Source: JBLEFH01 sp047345645 (GTDB taxonomy: Bacteria; Pseudomonadota; Alphaproteobacteria; Rhodobacterales; Rhodobacteraceae). Taken from it: 64,000 bases of DNA. The translations under genes were made by a program, and so were the position numbers. Below the pieces are notes generated by a model that saw only the letters and a list, made by a program, of their open reading frames with translations, had not been told where the DNA came from and ran no database searches. Each line of letters starts with the position of its first letter. The first letter of the stretch is position 1. This document shows, piece by piece, positions 15,565 to 24,942 of this stretch. The DNA is taken from assembly GCA_047345645.1 (NCBI GenBank), contig JBLEFH010000009.1; one strand, 5' to 3'.

Positions 15565-17751
15565 ATGTCGCAGTCCACTTCCCCCGATCAGGCCCAGACC
15601 GGCCAAGACAGCGCCGTGATTGCGCAAGGCGTCGATGATGAGCCCTTGATGGCCACACAGCGCGATCTTCAGGGCCGCTATGGCCTGTTCTTCGCCGCGC
15701 TCTGTATCGCCTACACCCTCTTCCATATCCTCGTGATGAACCTCTTTCCGCTGGAGACATGGGCGTACCGTCTGATCCACGTCACCGGCGGGCTGGTCAT
15801 CGGGTTCCTCGGCTATTCGGCGCTTTCTCAATCCGATGAGGACGACGGCCTTCGCCGCAGTTTCGGCGAGCGCAGCGTGGCCGAAAAGGCCCTGCTCGCC
15901 GTGGCCGCTGCTGGAACCATCTACGGCTTTGCCATGATCGCTTACGCCTGGCTCGGCTGGTGGGTGGCGGGCGCAGCCAACCCGCCGCCTTTCGTTTTCT
16001 CCAGCTTCGGCATCCCGCTTCTCGTCGGCACCATCGCCGCGATCATCGCGGGCTGGCTCTATTCGGACCGCGCGCGCGGTCAGGTCTATGCCGCGGACTG
16101 GCTCCTGTGCATCGCTTCCGTCGCGATGCTCGGCTATATCCTCTTCGTCGTCGGGGCCCTGCGCCTGCGCGCGGGCACCGCCATGGCGCAGCCGGGCGAT
16201 CTTTACGCCGCCGCCGCCGGGGTGCTGCTGATCCTCGAACTCACACGCCGCCTGACGGGCCTCGTCCTCGTCATCATCGTCGGCGTCTTTATCGCCTATT
16301 CCTTCCTCGGCCCGTTCCTGCCGGGGTTCCTCAACCATCGCGGCTATGACGCCTCGCGCTTCTTCACCTATATCTTCACCGATCAGGGGATTTTGGGCGC
16401 GCCGATTGCGGTCTCCTCGACCTACATCATCCTCTTCATCGTCTTCGCCGCCTTCCTGCAAGCCTCCAAGGTCGGCGATTATTTCGTCAATTTCGCCTTT
16501 GCGGCGGCGGGTCAGGCGCGCGGCGGCCCGGCCAAGGTGGCGGTCTTCGCCTCGGGCCTGATGGGCATGATCAACGGCACCTCGGCGGGCAATGTGGTCT
16601 CCACCGGCTCGCTGACCATCCCGCTGATGAAACGCGTCGGCTATCCGGCGAAATCCTCCGCCGCGATCGAGGCGACCGCCTCCTCGGGCGGGCAAATTCT
16701 GCCGCCGATCATGGGCGCGGGTGCGTTCATCATGGCCGAAGTGACCGGCATCCCCTACACCGAGATCGTGGTCGCCGCGATCATCCCGGCGATCCTCTAT
16801 TTCATCTCGGTCTATTTCATGGTCGATCTTCAGGCGCTGAAGCTGAACATGAAGGGCCTGCCGCGCAACGAGCTGCCGAAATTCGCCGTGCTGGTGCGCC
16901 AGGTCTATCTCTTCCTGCCGATCATCATCCTGATCTACACGCTCTTTGCGGGCTATTCGGTGATCCGCGCGGGCACGCTCGCCATGGTCTCGGCGGCGGT
17001 GGTGAGTTGGCTGACCCCGCATAAAATGGGCCCGCGCCAGGTGCTGCGCGCCCTCGATCTCGGCGCGCGCATGTCGATCCAGATGGTCGCCGTCTGTGCC
17101 GCCGCCGGGATCATCGTGGGCGTGATTGCGCTCACCGGCGTCGGCGCGCGCTTCTCCACCCTGCTGCTTGCCATTGCGGACCAGAGCCAGCTTCTCGCGC
17201 TCTTCTTTGCCATGTGCATTTCGGTGCTGCTCGGCATGGGGATGCCCACAACCGCCGCCTATGCGGTCGCCGCCGCGGTGGTCGCGCCGGGCCTGATCTC
17301 GCTCGGCATCCCGGTCCTCGTCGCCCATTTCTTCGTGTTCTACTACGCGGTGATGTCGGCGATCACCCCGCCCGTGGCGCTCGCCGCCTATGCCGGGGCG
17401 GGCCTCTCGGGCTCCGATCCGATGAAGACCTCGTTCGAAGCGTTCCGCCTCGGCCTCGCCGCCTTCATCGTGCCGTTCATGTTCTTCTCGTCCCATGAGC
17501 TTCTGATGCAAGGCGCGTGGCTCGACATCCTGCATGTGTTCGTGTCGGCGATGCTCGGGATGTTCCTGCTCTCGGCGGCGGTGATCGGCTATTATTTCGG
17601 CCATCTCAACATGATCCTGCGCGCCGTGCTCCTCGCCGCCGCGCTCGCCATGGTCGATGGCGGCTGGATGAGCGACATCATCGGCCTCGCCGTCGCCGGC
17701 GGCCTGTTCCTGCTGCAGCGGGGGACGGGGCCGAAACAAATGACAGGGTAA
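15565..17751 (+). CDS. TRAP transporter permease, fused 4TM/12TM (TAXI type)
   Basis: A 728-residue inner-membrane protein in which the small (DctQ-like) and large (DctM-like) TRAP subunits are one chain, as is usual with TAXI receptors. About sixteen or more membrane segments are visible. The DctM signature appears as GLMGMINGTSAGNVVSTGSL, and GMPTTAAYAVAAAV near the end. Transport is driven by an ion gradient. The ATG at 15565 has GGAG six bases before it; an in-frame ATG at 15553 would add four residues. Confidence 0.93.
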   Translation: MSQSTSPDQAQTGQDSAVIAQGVDDEPLMATQRDLQGRYGLFFAALCIAYTLFHILVMNLFPLETWAYRLIHVTGGLVIGFLGYSALSQSDEDDGLRRSFGERSVAEKALLAVAAAGTIYGFAMIAYAWLGWWVAGAANPPPFVFSSFGIPLLVGTIAAIIAGWLYSDRARGQVYAADWLLCIASVAMLGYILFVVGALRLRAGTAMAQPGDLYAAAAGVLLILELTRRLTGLVLVIIVGVFIAYSFLGPFLPGFLNHRGYDASRFFTYIFTDQGILGAPIAVSSTYIILFIVFAAFLQASKVGDYFVNFAFAAAGQARGGPAKVAVFASGLMGMINGTSAGNVVSTGSLTIPLMKRVGYPAKSSAAIEATASSGGQILPPIMGAGAFIMAEVTGIPYTEIVVAAIIPAILYFISVYFMVDLQALKLNMKGLPRNELPKFAVLVRQVYLFLPIIILIYTLFAGYSVIRAGTLAMVSAAVVSWLTPHKMGPRQVLRALDLGARMSIQMVAVCAAAGIIVGVIALTGVGARFSTLLLAIADQSQLLALFFAMCISVLLGMGMPTTAAYAVAAAVVAPGLISLGIPVLVAHFFVFYYAVMSAITPPVALAAYAGAGLSGSDPMKTSFEAFRLGLAAFIVPFMFFSSHELLMQGAWLDILHVFVSAMLGMFLLSAAVIGYYFGHLNMILRAVLLAAALAMVDGGWMSDIIGLAVAGGLFLLQRGTGPKQMTG

Positions 17752-17762
17752 CTCTCGACACT

Positions 17763-17799
17763 CGTCCCGCCGGTTTTGAGTCTCAAATTCGGCGGGACG
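17763..17799. repeat. Inverted repeat between permease and lyase
   Basis: CGTCCCGCCG and CGGCGGGACG form a perfect 10-bp stem; the inner TTTGAG/CTCAAA can extend it to a long hairpin. No T run follows on the plus strand. It may stabilise or process the operon mRNA ahead of the lyase gene. Confidence 0.6.
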
Positions 17800-17833
17800 C
17801 AATAAAAAAAGAACATCAACATCGGAGGACACC

Positions 17834-19393
17834 ATGACCTATCATGGACACGCGCGGCCGCATCGCCGCCGCGAACAGACCCAGCTTGCCAAAACCACCA
17901 CCCGCCTGGCCGCTCTCAGTGCCGCGCTCATCATCGCGACCACTGCCGCCGCGCAGGATGAGGACGCGCCCCAGCGGGACGAGTTTTTCTGGCTCGGGCA
18001 AATCAACAAGGCGACAACGATCATCAACAGCGAGGAAGGCTTGCTCGATCCCGAACTCGCGCCACAGATCGCCGCGGCACTGAACACCGTGATCGAGAAC
18101 GGCAATGCCGAGGGCGGGGAGCGTCCCAGTGCCGTCATCCGCTTCGAGCCGTTTCTGATCGAGGAAGGCGGGCAAGAGGTCACGCTGATCCATGCGGGCC
18201 GCTCCAGTCAGGACATGCACGCGACCTACCGCGCCGCGATCCTGCGCGACGGCCTTCTCAGAATGGCGGACCAGCTCAACACCACCACGCAGACCATGCT
18301 GGACCTCGCCGCCGAGCATGTGGACACCATCGTGCCCAACTACACCAATGGCGTCGCCGCGCAGCCGAACAGCTACGCCCATTACCTGCTCGGCCATGTC
18401 GCCGGGCTGAACCGTGATGCCGAGCGGATCCGTGAGGCCTATGCCCGCATCGACCGCTCCGCCATGGGCACCACGGTGTTGAACGGCACAAGCTGGCCGC
18501 TCAATCGTCAGCGCATGGCCGATTATCTTGGCTTCGCGGCGGTGGTGGACAATGCCTATGACGCCTCGCAAATCTCGTCGATGGAACATCCGGTTGAGGT
18601 CGGGTCGATCGTCACATCGGTCGCGCTGCACACGGGCAATTTCGTCGAGGATGTGATGACGCAATATGCGCAGAGCCGCCCGTGGATCCTGCTCGAAGAG
18701 GGCGGCGACAACACGTATGTCTCCTCCGCCATGCCGCAAAAGCGCAATCCGGGCATCCTGAACTCCGCTCGCAGTGACGCCTCGCAAGCCATCGCCCTTG
18801 CCATGGGGCCGATCATGCAGACCCACAACATCACACCGGGGATGAGCGATCCCAAAGACGTGGACGAAAACAGAGCGGTGGTTGAGGCCGGGATCGGCGC
18901 GCTCTCGCGGTTGGAGCGCGTGCTGAACGCGCTGCGGATCAACCCGGAGCGCGCGCTGGAGGAACTGAACAGCGACTGGACCGCCTCACAGGAGATCGCC
19001 GATATTCTGATGCGCGACCATGGGTTGCCGTTCCGCGAAGGCCATCATGTCGCCTCAGAAATCGTCAGCTATGCGCGCAATGAGGGGATCGGCCCGCTTG
19101 ATTTCCCCTATGCCGAAGCGCAGCGCATTTACGCGGAAACCGTTGAGGGGAGCGACTATCCGCAGGAATTGCCGCTGAGCGAAGAGGCGTTCCGCGCGGC
19201 CCTCGATCCCGTGGCGATTGTGCAGAACCGCGCCACCTCGGGCGGCCCGCAGCCTGCGGAGGTCGAGCGCATGATTGGCGAGGCCCGCGAGACGCTGACC
19301 GGAAATGCCGCATGGATCACCGAAAAACGCGACGCGATCGACAGCGCCCTTGCGACACTCGATCAGGATTTCAACGCGCTGCTGGAAAACTGA
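17834..19393 (+). CDS. Argininosuccinate-lyase-like enzyme with a signal peptide
   Basis: A 519-residue member of the fumarase/aspartase (lyase 1) superfamily, closest in motif layout to argininosuccinate lyase: HAGRSSQDMHAT (120-131), PNSYAHYLLGH (178-188), TTVLNGTSWPLNR (213-225) and the signature SSAMPQKRNPG (297-307). Unlike the cytoplasmic enzymes it starts with a basic stretch and a hydrophobic core (residues 18-41, ending TTAAAQ) that looks like a signal peptide. GGAGG precedes the ATG. Its place after a TAXI-TRAP system suggests it cleaves a substituted succinate in the periplasm before or with uptake. The substrate is unknown; true argininosuccinate lyase activity should not be assumed. 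Confidence 0.85.
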   Translation: MTYHGHARPHRRREQTQLAKTTTRLAALSAALIIATTAAAQDEDAPQRDEFFWLGQINKATTIINSEEGLLDPELAPQIAAALNTVIENGNAEGGERPSAVIRFEPFLIEEGGQEVTLIHAGRSSQDMHATYRAAILRDGLLRMADQLNTTTQTMLDLAAEHVDTIVPNYTNGVAAQPNSYAHYLLGHVAGLNRDAERIREAYARIDRSAMGTTVLNGTSWPLNRQRMADYLGFAAVVDNAYDASQISSMEHPVEVGSIVTSVALHTGNFVEDVMTQYAQSRPWILLEEGGDNTYVSSAMPQKRNPGILNSARSDASQAIALAMGPIMQTHNITPGMSDPKDVDENRAVVEAGIGALSRLERVLNALRINPERALEELNSDWTASQEIADILMRDHGLPFREGHHVASEIVSYARNEGIGPLDFPYAEAQRIYAETVEGSDYPQELPLSEEAFRAALDPVAIVQNRATSGGPQPAEVERMIGEARETLTGNAAWITEKRDAIDSALATLDQDFNALLEN

Positions 19394-19406
19394 CCGGATC
19401 AACCAC

Positions 19407-19434
19407 CCGGCCCGCTATCGCGCGGGCCGGTTTT
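19407..19434 (+). terminator. Rho-independent terminator of the TAXI-lyase operon
   Basis: CCGGCCCGC and GCGGGCCGG form a 9-bp stem with loop TATCGC, followed by TTTT. It lies 13 bases after the lyase stop and directly before the convergent DUF2218 gene. Confidence 0.85.
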
Positions 19435-19435
19435 C

Positions 19436-19714
19436 CTACACCCAATTCATCCCGATAAATTCCTCGCGGAAGGCGAAGGTGACGAGGTGTTTGTCGATCA
19501 CGTAGCGCGCGTTGATGACGTCTTTCGGCTCCATGCCGGTGACGCTCATCGTCAGCGCGGTGTCGTCGGCCAGAAGCTCCACCTCGCAGTCGGCGAGGGT
19601 CATTGCGGCGCGGGTGTCGGTCAGCTCCACCTCGATTTTATGGGCGAAGTGCTTGGCGAGTTGCTGGAGATATTTCGCCGCATGGGCGGTCTCGTAAACG
19701 GCTTTGGCTTTCAT
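19436..19714 (-). CDS. DUF2218 domain protein
   Basis: A 92-residue protein matching DUF2218 over its whole length (YLQQLAKHFAHKIEV near the start, DARYVIDKHLVTFAFRE-like end). Members are commonly found beside siderophore or haem uptake genes, as here, next to the siderophore binding protein, but their biochemical role is not established. A terminator separates it from the receptor gene upstream, so it may have its own promoter or receive read-through. Confidence 0.85.
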   Translation of the reverse strand: MKAKAVYETAHAAKYLQQLAKHFAHKIEVELTDTRAAMTLADCEVELLADDTALTMSVTGMEPKDVINARYVIDKHLVTFAFREEFIGMNWV

Positions 19715-19742
19715 GGCGTTATCCTGAAGTCTTAAAGAAAAT

Positions 19743-19767
19743 CGGGCCGGGTTTGGCGCCCGGCCCG
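19743..19767 (-). terminator. Terminator after the siderophore-binding protein gene
   Basis: CGGGCCGGG and CCCGGCCCG form a 9-bp stem around a 7-base loop. On the minus strand it is followed by ATTTTCTTT. It lies 21 bases beyond the stop of the binding-protein gene. Confidence 0.8.
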
Positions 19768-19788
19768 TTGGGTCGTGATGCCGGCGGT

Positions 19789-20679
19789 TTACTCGCTCAG
19801 CGCGGCGGTCATGCTGTCGATCACCTTGGTCAGCGACGCATAGCCGCCGCCCCCGATGTAAAGCTCGCCCGCGGGCAGATAGACGATCTGGTCATTCTGG
19901 CCCGCATTCGTCTCGGCGACCAGCGGATTGTCCAGCGTCTGCGCCGCGCTCTGGCCTTCCTCGCCAATCGCCGCGCCGCGATCCAGCACGAAGAGCCAGT
20001 CGGGGTTGGCCTCGGCGATCAGCTCATGGCTCATCGCGTTGCCATGGCCGGCCTCGGGGTCGAAATCCTCGATGGCCGCGTCCATGCCGGTCACATCATA
20101 GATCCAGCCAAAGCGCGAGCCGGGGCCGTAGCCGGAGATTTTCGGGCCATTGGTCAGCACGACGAGCGCGGTGCCCTTGCCTTCGGCGGCGGCCTGCACG
20201 GCGGCGACTTTCTCGTCGAGGGCCGCGTTCAGCTCCTCCGCCTCGGTTTCGCGCTCAAAGAGCGTGCCGTAAGCGGTGATGCGGGCCTTGGCGTCGGTGA
20301 TCAGATCCTCGCCCAAAGTCATGTCGAGGGTCGGCGCGATCTCCGCCACGGTTTCGGCCTGCGCCTGCGAGCGGCCACCAACGATGATCAGATCCGGCTC
20401 CATCCCGGCGAGCGCTTCGAGATCCGGCTCGAAAAGCGTGCCGACGGCCTCAACCTCCAGCCCTTCGAGCGAGTCGAGACGCAGATTGTCCGGCCCGCCA
20501 TCGGGGGTCACGCCAAGCGCGTTCAGGCTGTCCATGGCCGCGAGATCGTAGACCACCAGCGTGTCCGGCAAGGTCTCCACGGTTTGCTCGCCCTGCGCGG
20601 TCGCAACGGTGACCTCTGCCGCCTGCGCGGCAAAGCCGACGCTGAGCGCGGCGATGGCTGTGAGAGTGAAATGACGCAT
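19789..20679 (-). CDS. Iron-siderophore ABC transporter substrate-binding protein
   Basis: A 296-residue periplasmic binding protein of the FatB/CeuE/YclQ siderophore class. Residues 1-20 are a signal peptide (cleavage near AQAAE). LPDTLVVYDLAAMDSLNALG and EPDLEALAGMEPDLIIVGGR are the typical first-lobe motifs; NPDWLFVLDRGAAIG lies in the second lobe. It should deliver a ferric siderophore to the permease/ATPase genes at 23022-25703, which run from the other side of the TonB-receptor gene. Confidence 0.92.
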   Translation of the reverse strand: MRHFTLTAIAALSVGFAAQAAEVTVATAQGEQTVETLPDTLVVYDLAAMDSLNALGVTPDGGPDNLRLDSLEGLEVEAVGTLFEPDLEALAGMEPDLIIVGGRSQAQAETVAEIAPTLDMTLGEDLITDAKARITAYGTLFERETEAEELNAALDEKVAAVQAAAEGKGTALVVLTNGPKISGYGPGSRFGWIYDVTGMDAAIEDFDPEAGHGNAMSHELIAEANPDWLFVLDRGAAIGEEGQSAAQTLDNPLVAETNAGQNDQIVYLPAGELYIGGGGYASLTKVIDSMTAALSE

Positions 20680-20774
20680 AACTGCCTCCTTCTTATGTAG
20701 GCGCGGCTGTGTTTGGCGAGCGCCCGGATGTCTTCGGTGAGGCCAGGCCGCGAAAAAGCCCAGCCCCGTTTTCG

Positions 20775-22709
20775 TTAAAATTGCATGCCTGCGGTGAGTT
20801 GCACGTTGCGGCCCGGCTCGTTGAGCGGCACGACGCCTTCGAAATTGATCCCGTCCGAGCCGCGGCTCACATAGGTTTCGTCGAAGATGTTCCGCACATC
20901 GAGCCGCACCTCAAGGCCGTCATAAGCCTGCGGGGTGTAGGCGGCGAAGGCGTTGAGAACCTCATAAGAATCCAGGCTCGGATCGGTGTCGTCATTCTCC
21001 AGCGCGATCTCCGCCGAGCCGCCAAGACGCCATTCCGGGGTCAGTGCATAGCCCGCTTCCATCGCGATGATCTCACCGACCGGACGGCCGAGATAATAGG
21101 AAGTGGTGGTGATGACATCGCTGTCGAGTTCCACATCCGCATTGGTGTAGCTGATCTGCGCGAAGCCGCGCTCCCCGGCATAGCCGAGCGCCAGCTCGAA
21201 GCCCGAGCTGGTCACGTCATTGGTCGCACCGCGCGCGCCCTCTTCGGGCAGAACCGCGTTGATGTCCTCAACCTCGGTGCGGAAAAGCGCGGCGCTGGCG
21301 GTCCAGCCCATCTGCTCGTAACGCAGACCGATCCGGCCCGAATTGGCGCGCGAGGTGGTGAAGCCGTCATAGAGCCACGGCGTGCGGAAATTGATGATCG
21401 CCGCCTCGCCGAGCTCATAGCCGCCCCAGCTTGACGCCACGCCGGCGTTGATATGGAGCGCATCGGTCAGGGCCACGTCGATGGAGCCATTGCCGCTCAC
21501 GCCCGTGTCGTCAAACTCCTGACCATCAGCGGCTTCGAATTCCTGCCAATCGACCCGCGCGCCATAGGACGCCGAAATCCGGCTCGTGAGATCCTGACGC
21601 ACCTGAACGAAGGCGCCGATATCGAGCATGGATTCCTCGCCCGAGGTCGCGATGGAGCCGTCTTCATTATACTGCTCGCCCTCGGCATCCTCGTCGAAAA
21701 AATCGACCCCGGCGGTCAGCGTGCCGTTGCTCAGCCGCCATTCGTTTTTGGCGACGCCCGACAGGCTCGTATTCTCGCCCCATGCGGCGGTCCCGGCGTC
21801 AATTTCCTGCGTGTTATAGGTCAGTTGCACGGAGGGCGCGAACCAGCCTTCGGGCTGCTCATCGGTATAGCTGAACGTGTAAGACTGGCGCTTGGACAGC
21901 GCCTCATAAAGCACCGCGTCACGGCCCACGACGGCAGCGAAATCGGGGCGGATAAACCCGGCCTGCGACTGGCGCAGCCCCGTATCCTCGGTTTGCGAGG
22001 CGGAGAGCTCGAACCGGTGGCCCGCTTGCGTGGTATAGGCCGTCTTGCCGATGTAATCGGTCAGGTCCGCCGCGGTGCCTGGCACCGTCTCGCCGTCGCC
22101 ATCCTCGTAATCATCGCTGGTGTGGCGGGTGCCGCTCAAAAGCCACTCGAACCCCATCGACTGCCCGGCGAGGATCAGCGTGCCGCGCTTGCTGTCATCC
22201 GTACCGTAAGACGCGCGGACCGAGCCGCCAAAGCTTTGACCACCCAGCAGAAAATCCCGCGCATCCTTGGTCTCATAGGCAATCGCACCGGCGAGCGCCC
22301 CCGCCCCGGCATCGGCGGGCGCAATGCCCTCGCTGATCTCCACCCGCTTCAAAAGCGCCGGGTCGATCAGCACATTGCCGGTGTGGTGGAAGGCCGATTT
22401 GTTCTGCCGCGCGCCGTCGATGGTGACCGAGAGCAGGCTCTCCTCAATCCCGTTCACCAGCACCTTTTGCGCAATCGACGCGCCGCCGCCCGTCGTGACC
22501 GAGCTTTCCCCGGCGAACACATCGCGCATGGTGCGCGGGTTCAGCCCCTCGATCTCTTCCTCGGTGATCTCGGTATTGCCCAGAAGCTCCTGCGCCGCGC
22601 GCGACTGGATGACCAACTCGTCCAGCATGAAGGGCTCTTCGGACTGGGCGAAAGCGGGCGTGGTCAATGCGCAGCTGGAAAGTGCGAGCGCGCGAAGGGA
22701 AAAACGCAT
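20775..22709 (-). CDS. TonB-dependent siderophore receptor
   Basis: A 644-residue outer-membrane beta-barrel receptor. A signal peptide (residues 1-21) precedes a TonB-box-like DELVIQS, then the plug domain (about 45-150, with VLVNGIEESLLSVTIDGAR and VEISEGIAPADAGAGALAGAI) and a barrel ending in the typical aromatic C-terminus GMQF. LDVRNIFDETYVSRG is the conserved C-terminal receptor block. Together with the binding protein and ABC genes it forms a complete ferric-siderophore uptake path; no siderophore biosynthesis genes are present, so the ligand may be a foreign siderophore. Confidence 0.93.
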   Translation of the reverse strand: MRFSLRALALSSCALTTPAFAQSEEPFMLDELVIQSRAAQELLGNTEITEEEIEGLNPRTMRDVFAGESSVTTGGGASIAQKVLVNGIEESLLSVTIDGARQNKSAFHHTGNVLIDPALLKRVEISEGIAPADAGAGALAGAIAYETKDARDFLLGGQSFGGSVRASYGTDDSKRGTLILAGQSMGFEWLLSGTRHTSDDYEDGDGETVPGTAADLTDYIGKTAYTTQAGHRFELSASQTEDTGLRQSQAGFIRPDFAAVVGRDAVLYEALSKRQSYTFSYTDEQPEGWFAPSVQLTYNTQEIDAGTAAWGENTSLSGVAKNEWRLSNGTLTAGVDFFDEDAEGEQYNEDGSIATSGEESMLDIGAFVQVRQDLTSRISASYGARVDWQEFEAADGQEFDDTGVSGNGSIDVALTDALHINAGVASSWGGYELGEAAIINFRTPWLYDGFTTSRANSGRIGLRYEQMGWTASAALFRTEVEDINAVLPEEGARGATNDVTSSGFELALGYAGERGFAQISYTNADVELDSDVITTTSYYLGRPVGEIIAMEAGYALTPEWRLGGSAEIALENDDTDPSLDSYEVLNAFAAYTPQAYDGLEVRLDVRNIFDETYVSRGSDGINFEGVVPLNEPGRNVQLTAGMQF

Positions 22710-23021
22710 GGCAGGGCCTTTTCTTATCTTATGAACGGCCGGATGCTCGCCAGCGCGAAAACCCGACTCCTATAGTCGTGTATTGAACACCTTATCGTTT
22801 TAGTCAACATCAAGTTAACCGATAAACTGTGGCGTTAACGCTCTGATAATCAACGGCAATATATTGATCTCAAAAGATTTCTTTCGGCTCTGGACCCTTG
22901 GCGGAATCTTGACTAGAAAGAATCTCGACCGAAATACTCATCTAAGAGGGGCTGTATGGGGCTCGCGCGCATCGACATTCTGCACCGCCACTCTGCCGCC
23001 CCCGCTGTCTGACCCGCCCTT
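22710..23021. other. Divergent control region of the siderophore locus
   Basis: A 312-base AT-rich region between the divergent receptor and permease genes, expected to hold iron-responsive promoters for both. Two GTTAAC sequences lie about 14 bases apart near 22815-22840. I could not find a clear Fur, Irr or RirA box by eye. No gene is supported. Confidence 0.5.
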
Positions 23022-23975
23022 ATGTCCCGCACCCGGATCTTTCTTGCCCTGTTGCTGATGGCCGCGATGATCGTCGCGAGCCTCTTGATCGGCGCCGCGA
23101 GCATGTCGGTCTCGCTCGACGATCCGCGCTCGGTGATGCTGCTGCTGGAAAGCCGCATCCCGCGCACCCTCGCGGTGCTGCTCACCGGCGCGGCGCTGGC
23201 GGTGGCGGGGGTCGTCATGCAGCAGATCGTGCAGAACCGTTTCGTCGGGCCGGACACGGTCGGCACCTCGGAAAGCGCGGCGCTTGGCTTGCTCCTCGTC
23301 ACCATTTACCTGCCAACCATGCCGATCTGGGGCAAGATGCTCTGCGCCAGCCTCTCGGCGCTGGCCGGAACCGCGCTCTTTGTCCAGATAGCCCGCCGCA
23401 TCCCGCCGCATAATTTCATGATGGTGCCGCTCGTCGGGATCATCTTCGCGGGGGTGGTGCAGTCGGTGGTCAGCTTCATCGCCTGGCAGACGGATCTGGT
23501 GCAATATATCGGCATCTGGCTGATGACCGGCGAGTTCAGCGGGGTGCTCGCCGGGCGCTATGAGATGCTGTGGATCGCCGGGATCGGCGCGGCGCTGTCG
23601 TGGTTCGTCGCCGATCAATTCGCCATCCTCGGCCTTGGGCGCGAAGCCTCGACGGGGCTTGGCCTCAATTACGACCGCATCGTGCGGCTCGGCCTGATCG
23701 TGGTCGCCGTGACCACCGCGATGATCGTTGCCACGGTCGGCGCGATTCCCTTTATCGGCCTGATCGTGCCCAATATCGTCGTGCGCTTCATGGGCGACAA
23801 TCTGCGGCGCTCCATCCCGGTGATCGCGTGGTTCGGGGCCTGCCTGACGCTCGCCTGCGATCTGCTCGCCCGCACCATCCGCCCGCCCTTCGAGATCCCG
23901 GTCGGCTCCATTCTCGGGGTCATCGGCGCGGCGATTTTCCTCGTGCTGCTCTACCGGAGGCGCCGCTATGTCTGA
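23022..23975 (+). CDS. Siderophore ABC transporter permease (FecCD family), first
   Basis: A 317-residue inner-membrane protein with about nine membrane segments of the BtuC/FecCD family. RIPRTLAVLLTGAALAVAGV and the later GAIPFIGLIVPNIVVR block (the ATPase-contact loop region) are typical. It pairs with the second permease, whose start overlaps its end by eight bases. The ATG at 23022 lacks a strong ribosome-binding site. Confidence 0.93.
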   Translation: MSRTRIFLALLLMAAMIVASLLIGAASMSVSLDDPRSVMLLLESRIPRTLAVLLTGAALAVAGVVMQQIVQNRFVGPDTVGTSESAALGLLLVTIYLPTMPIWGKMLCASLSALAGTALFVQIARRIPPHNFMMVPLVGIIFAGVVQSVVSFIAWQTDLVQYIGIWLMTGEFSGVLAGRYEMLWIAGIGAALSWFVADQFAILGLGREASTGLGLNYDRIVRLGLIVVAVTTAMIVATVGAIPFIGLIVPNIVVRFMGDNLRRSIPVIAWFGACLTLACDLLARTIRPPFEIPVGSILGVIGAAIFLVLLYRRRRYV

Positions 23976-24942
23976 CGCCGCCCTCGCCCCGATGCCGAAA
24001 CCCTGGCGCCCGCGCCTCGCCCTGCTCGCCCTCGCCCTCATTGCCGTAATCGCGCTGGCGATGCTTTGGGGCGGCGTGCCAAAGGGGTTCATTCTGGAAT
24101 TGCGGCTGAAGAAAACCATCGCCATGCTGACGGTCGGCGCGGCGCTTGGCGTGGCAACGATCCTCTTTCAGACGATCAGCAACAACCGCATCCTGACCCC
24201 GTCGATCATGGGGTTCGACGCGCTTTATGTGCTGATCCAGACGGCGCTGGTCGCATCCCTCGGCGCAACCAGTTTCACCACCCTGCCTCCGGTCGCGAAA
24301 TTCATCGGCGAGACGGCCCTGATGACCCTCGCCGCGGGCCTCCTCTTCGGCACCCTCCTTGGCAAAGGTCAGCGCGATCTGCACCGGATGATCCTCACCG
24401 GCTTCGTGCTGGCGCTGTTCTTTCGGGCGCTCTCGCAGTTCCTGTCGCGCATCCTTTCGCCCAATGATTTCATCGTCACGCAATATGCGAGCGTCGCCAG
24501 CTTCAACCAGATCGAGGCGGAGCTGCTTCTGCCCACGGTCATCATCACGCTGCTGGCCTGCGGCTTTGCCTTGCGCCGCGCGAGCCAGTTCGATGTGATG
24601 CAACTGGGGCGCGATCCCGCCGTCTCGCTCGGCCTCAGCTATGAGCGGCTCCTGTTCGAAGCCCTCGCCATCATCGCCCTGCTGGTCGCGACCGCGACCG
24701 CACTCGTCGGCCCCGTCACCTTTTTCGGCCTGATCGTCGCCTCGCTCGCTTACAGCGTCGCGCCCATGGCCCGCCACCGCCAGACGCTGATCGCCGCCGC
24801 GCTCCTTGGCGGGATGATCCTGCTGATCGGGCAAATCCTGTTTGAACGCATCATGGGACAGGCCGGCACCCTCGCCATCGTCATCGAATTTATCGGCGGG
24901 CTGCTCTTCCTGTGGCTCCTGCTAAGGGGACATCTCAAATGA
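23968..24942 (+). CDS. Siderophore ABC transporter permease (FecCD family), second
   Basis: A 324-residue permease, the more divergent partner usual in FatCD/YclNO-type systems. KKTIAMLTVGAALGVATILFQTISNNRILTPS-type opening (shown here in part) and GPVTFFGLIVASLAY near residue 250 support the family. It overlaps the first permease by eight bases and the ATPase gene by four (ATGA), so the three are one operon. Confidence 0.92.
   Translation: MSDAALAPMPKPWRPRLALLALALIAVIALAMLWGGVPKGFILELRLKKTIAMLTVGAALGVATILFQTISNNRILTPSIMGFDALYVLIQTALVASLGATSFTTLPPVAKFIGETALMTLAAGLLFGTLLGKGQRDLHRMILTGFVLALFFRALSQFLSRILSPNDFIVTQYASVASFNQIEAELLLPTVIITLLACGFALRRASQFDVMQLGRDPAVSLGLSYERLLFEALAIIALLVATATALVGPVTFFGLIVASLAYSVAPMARHRQTLIAAALLGGMILLIGQILFERIMGQAGTLAIVIEFIGGLLFLWLLLRGHLK

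Noticed and set aside
15511..17835. A 774-codon open frame on the minus strand opposite the TAXI permease
   Set aside because: It mirrors a clear membrane-protein gene, is full of Arg/His/Asp-rich low-complexity sequence and has no family; long antisense frames are expected at this GC.
22710..23021. Iron-responsive box (Fur, Irr or RirA) in the divergent siderophore region
   Set aside because: Partial matches such as TGATAATCAA were seen, but none fits a consensus well enough to call.
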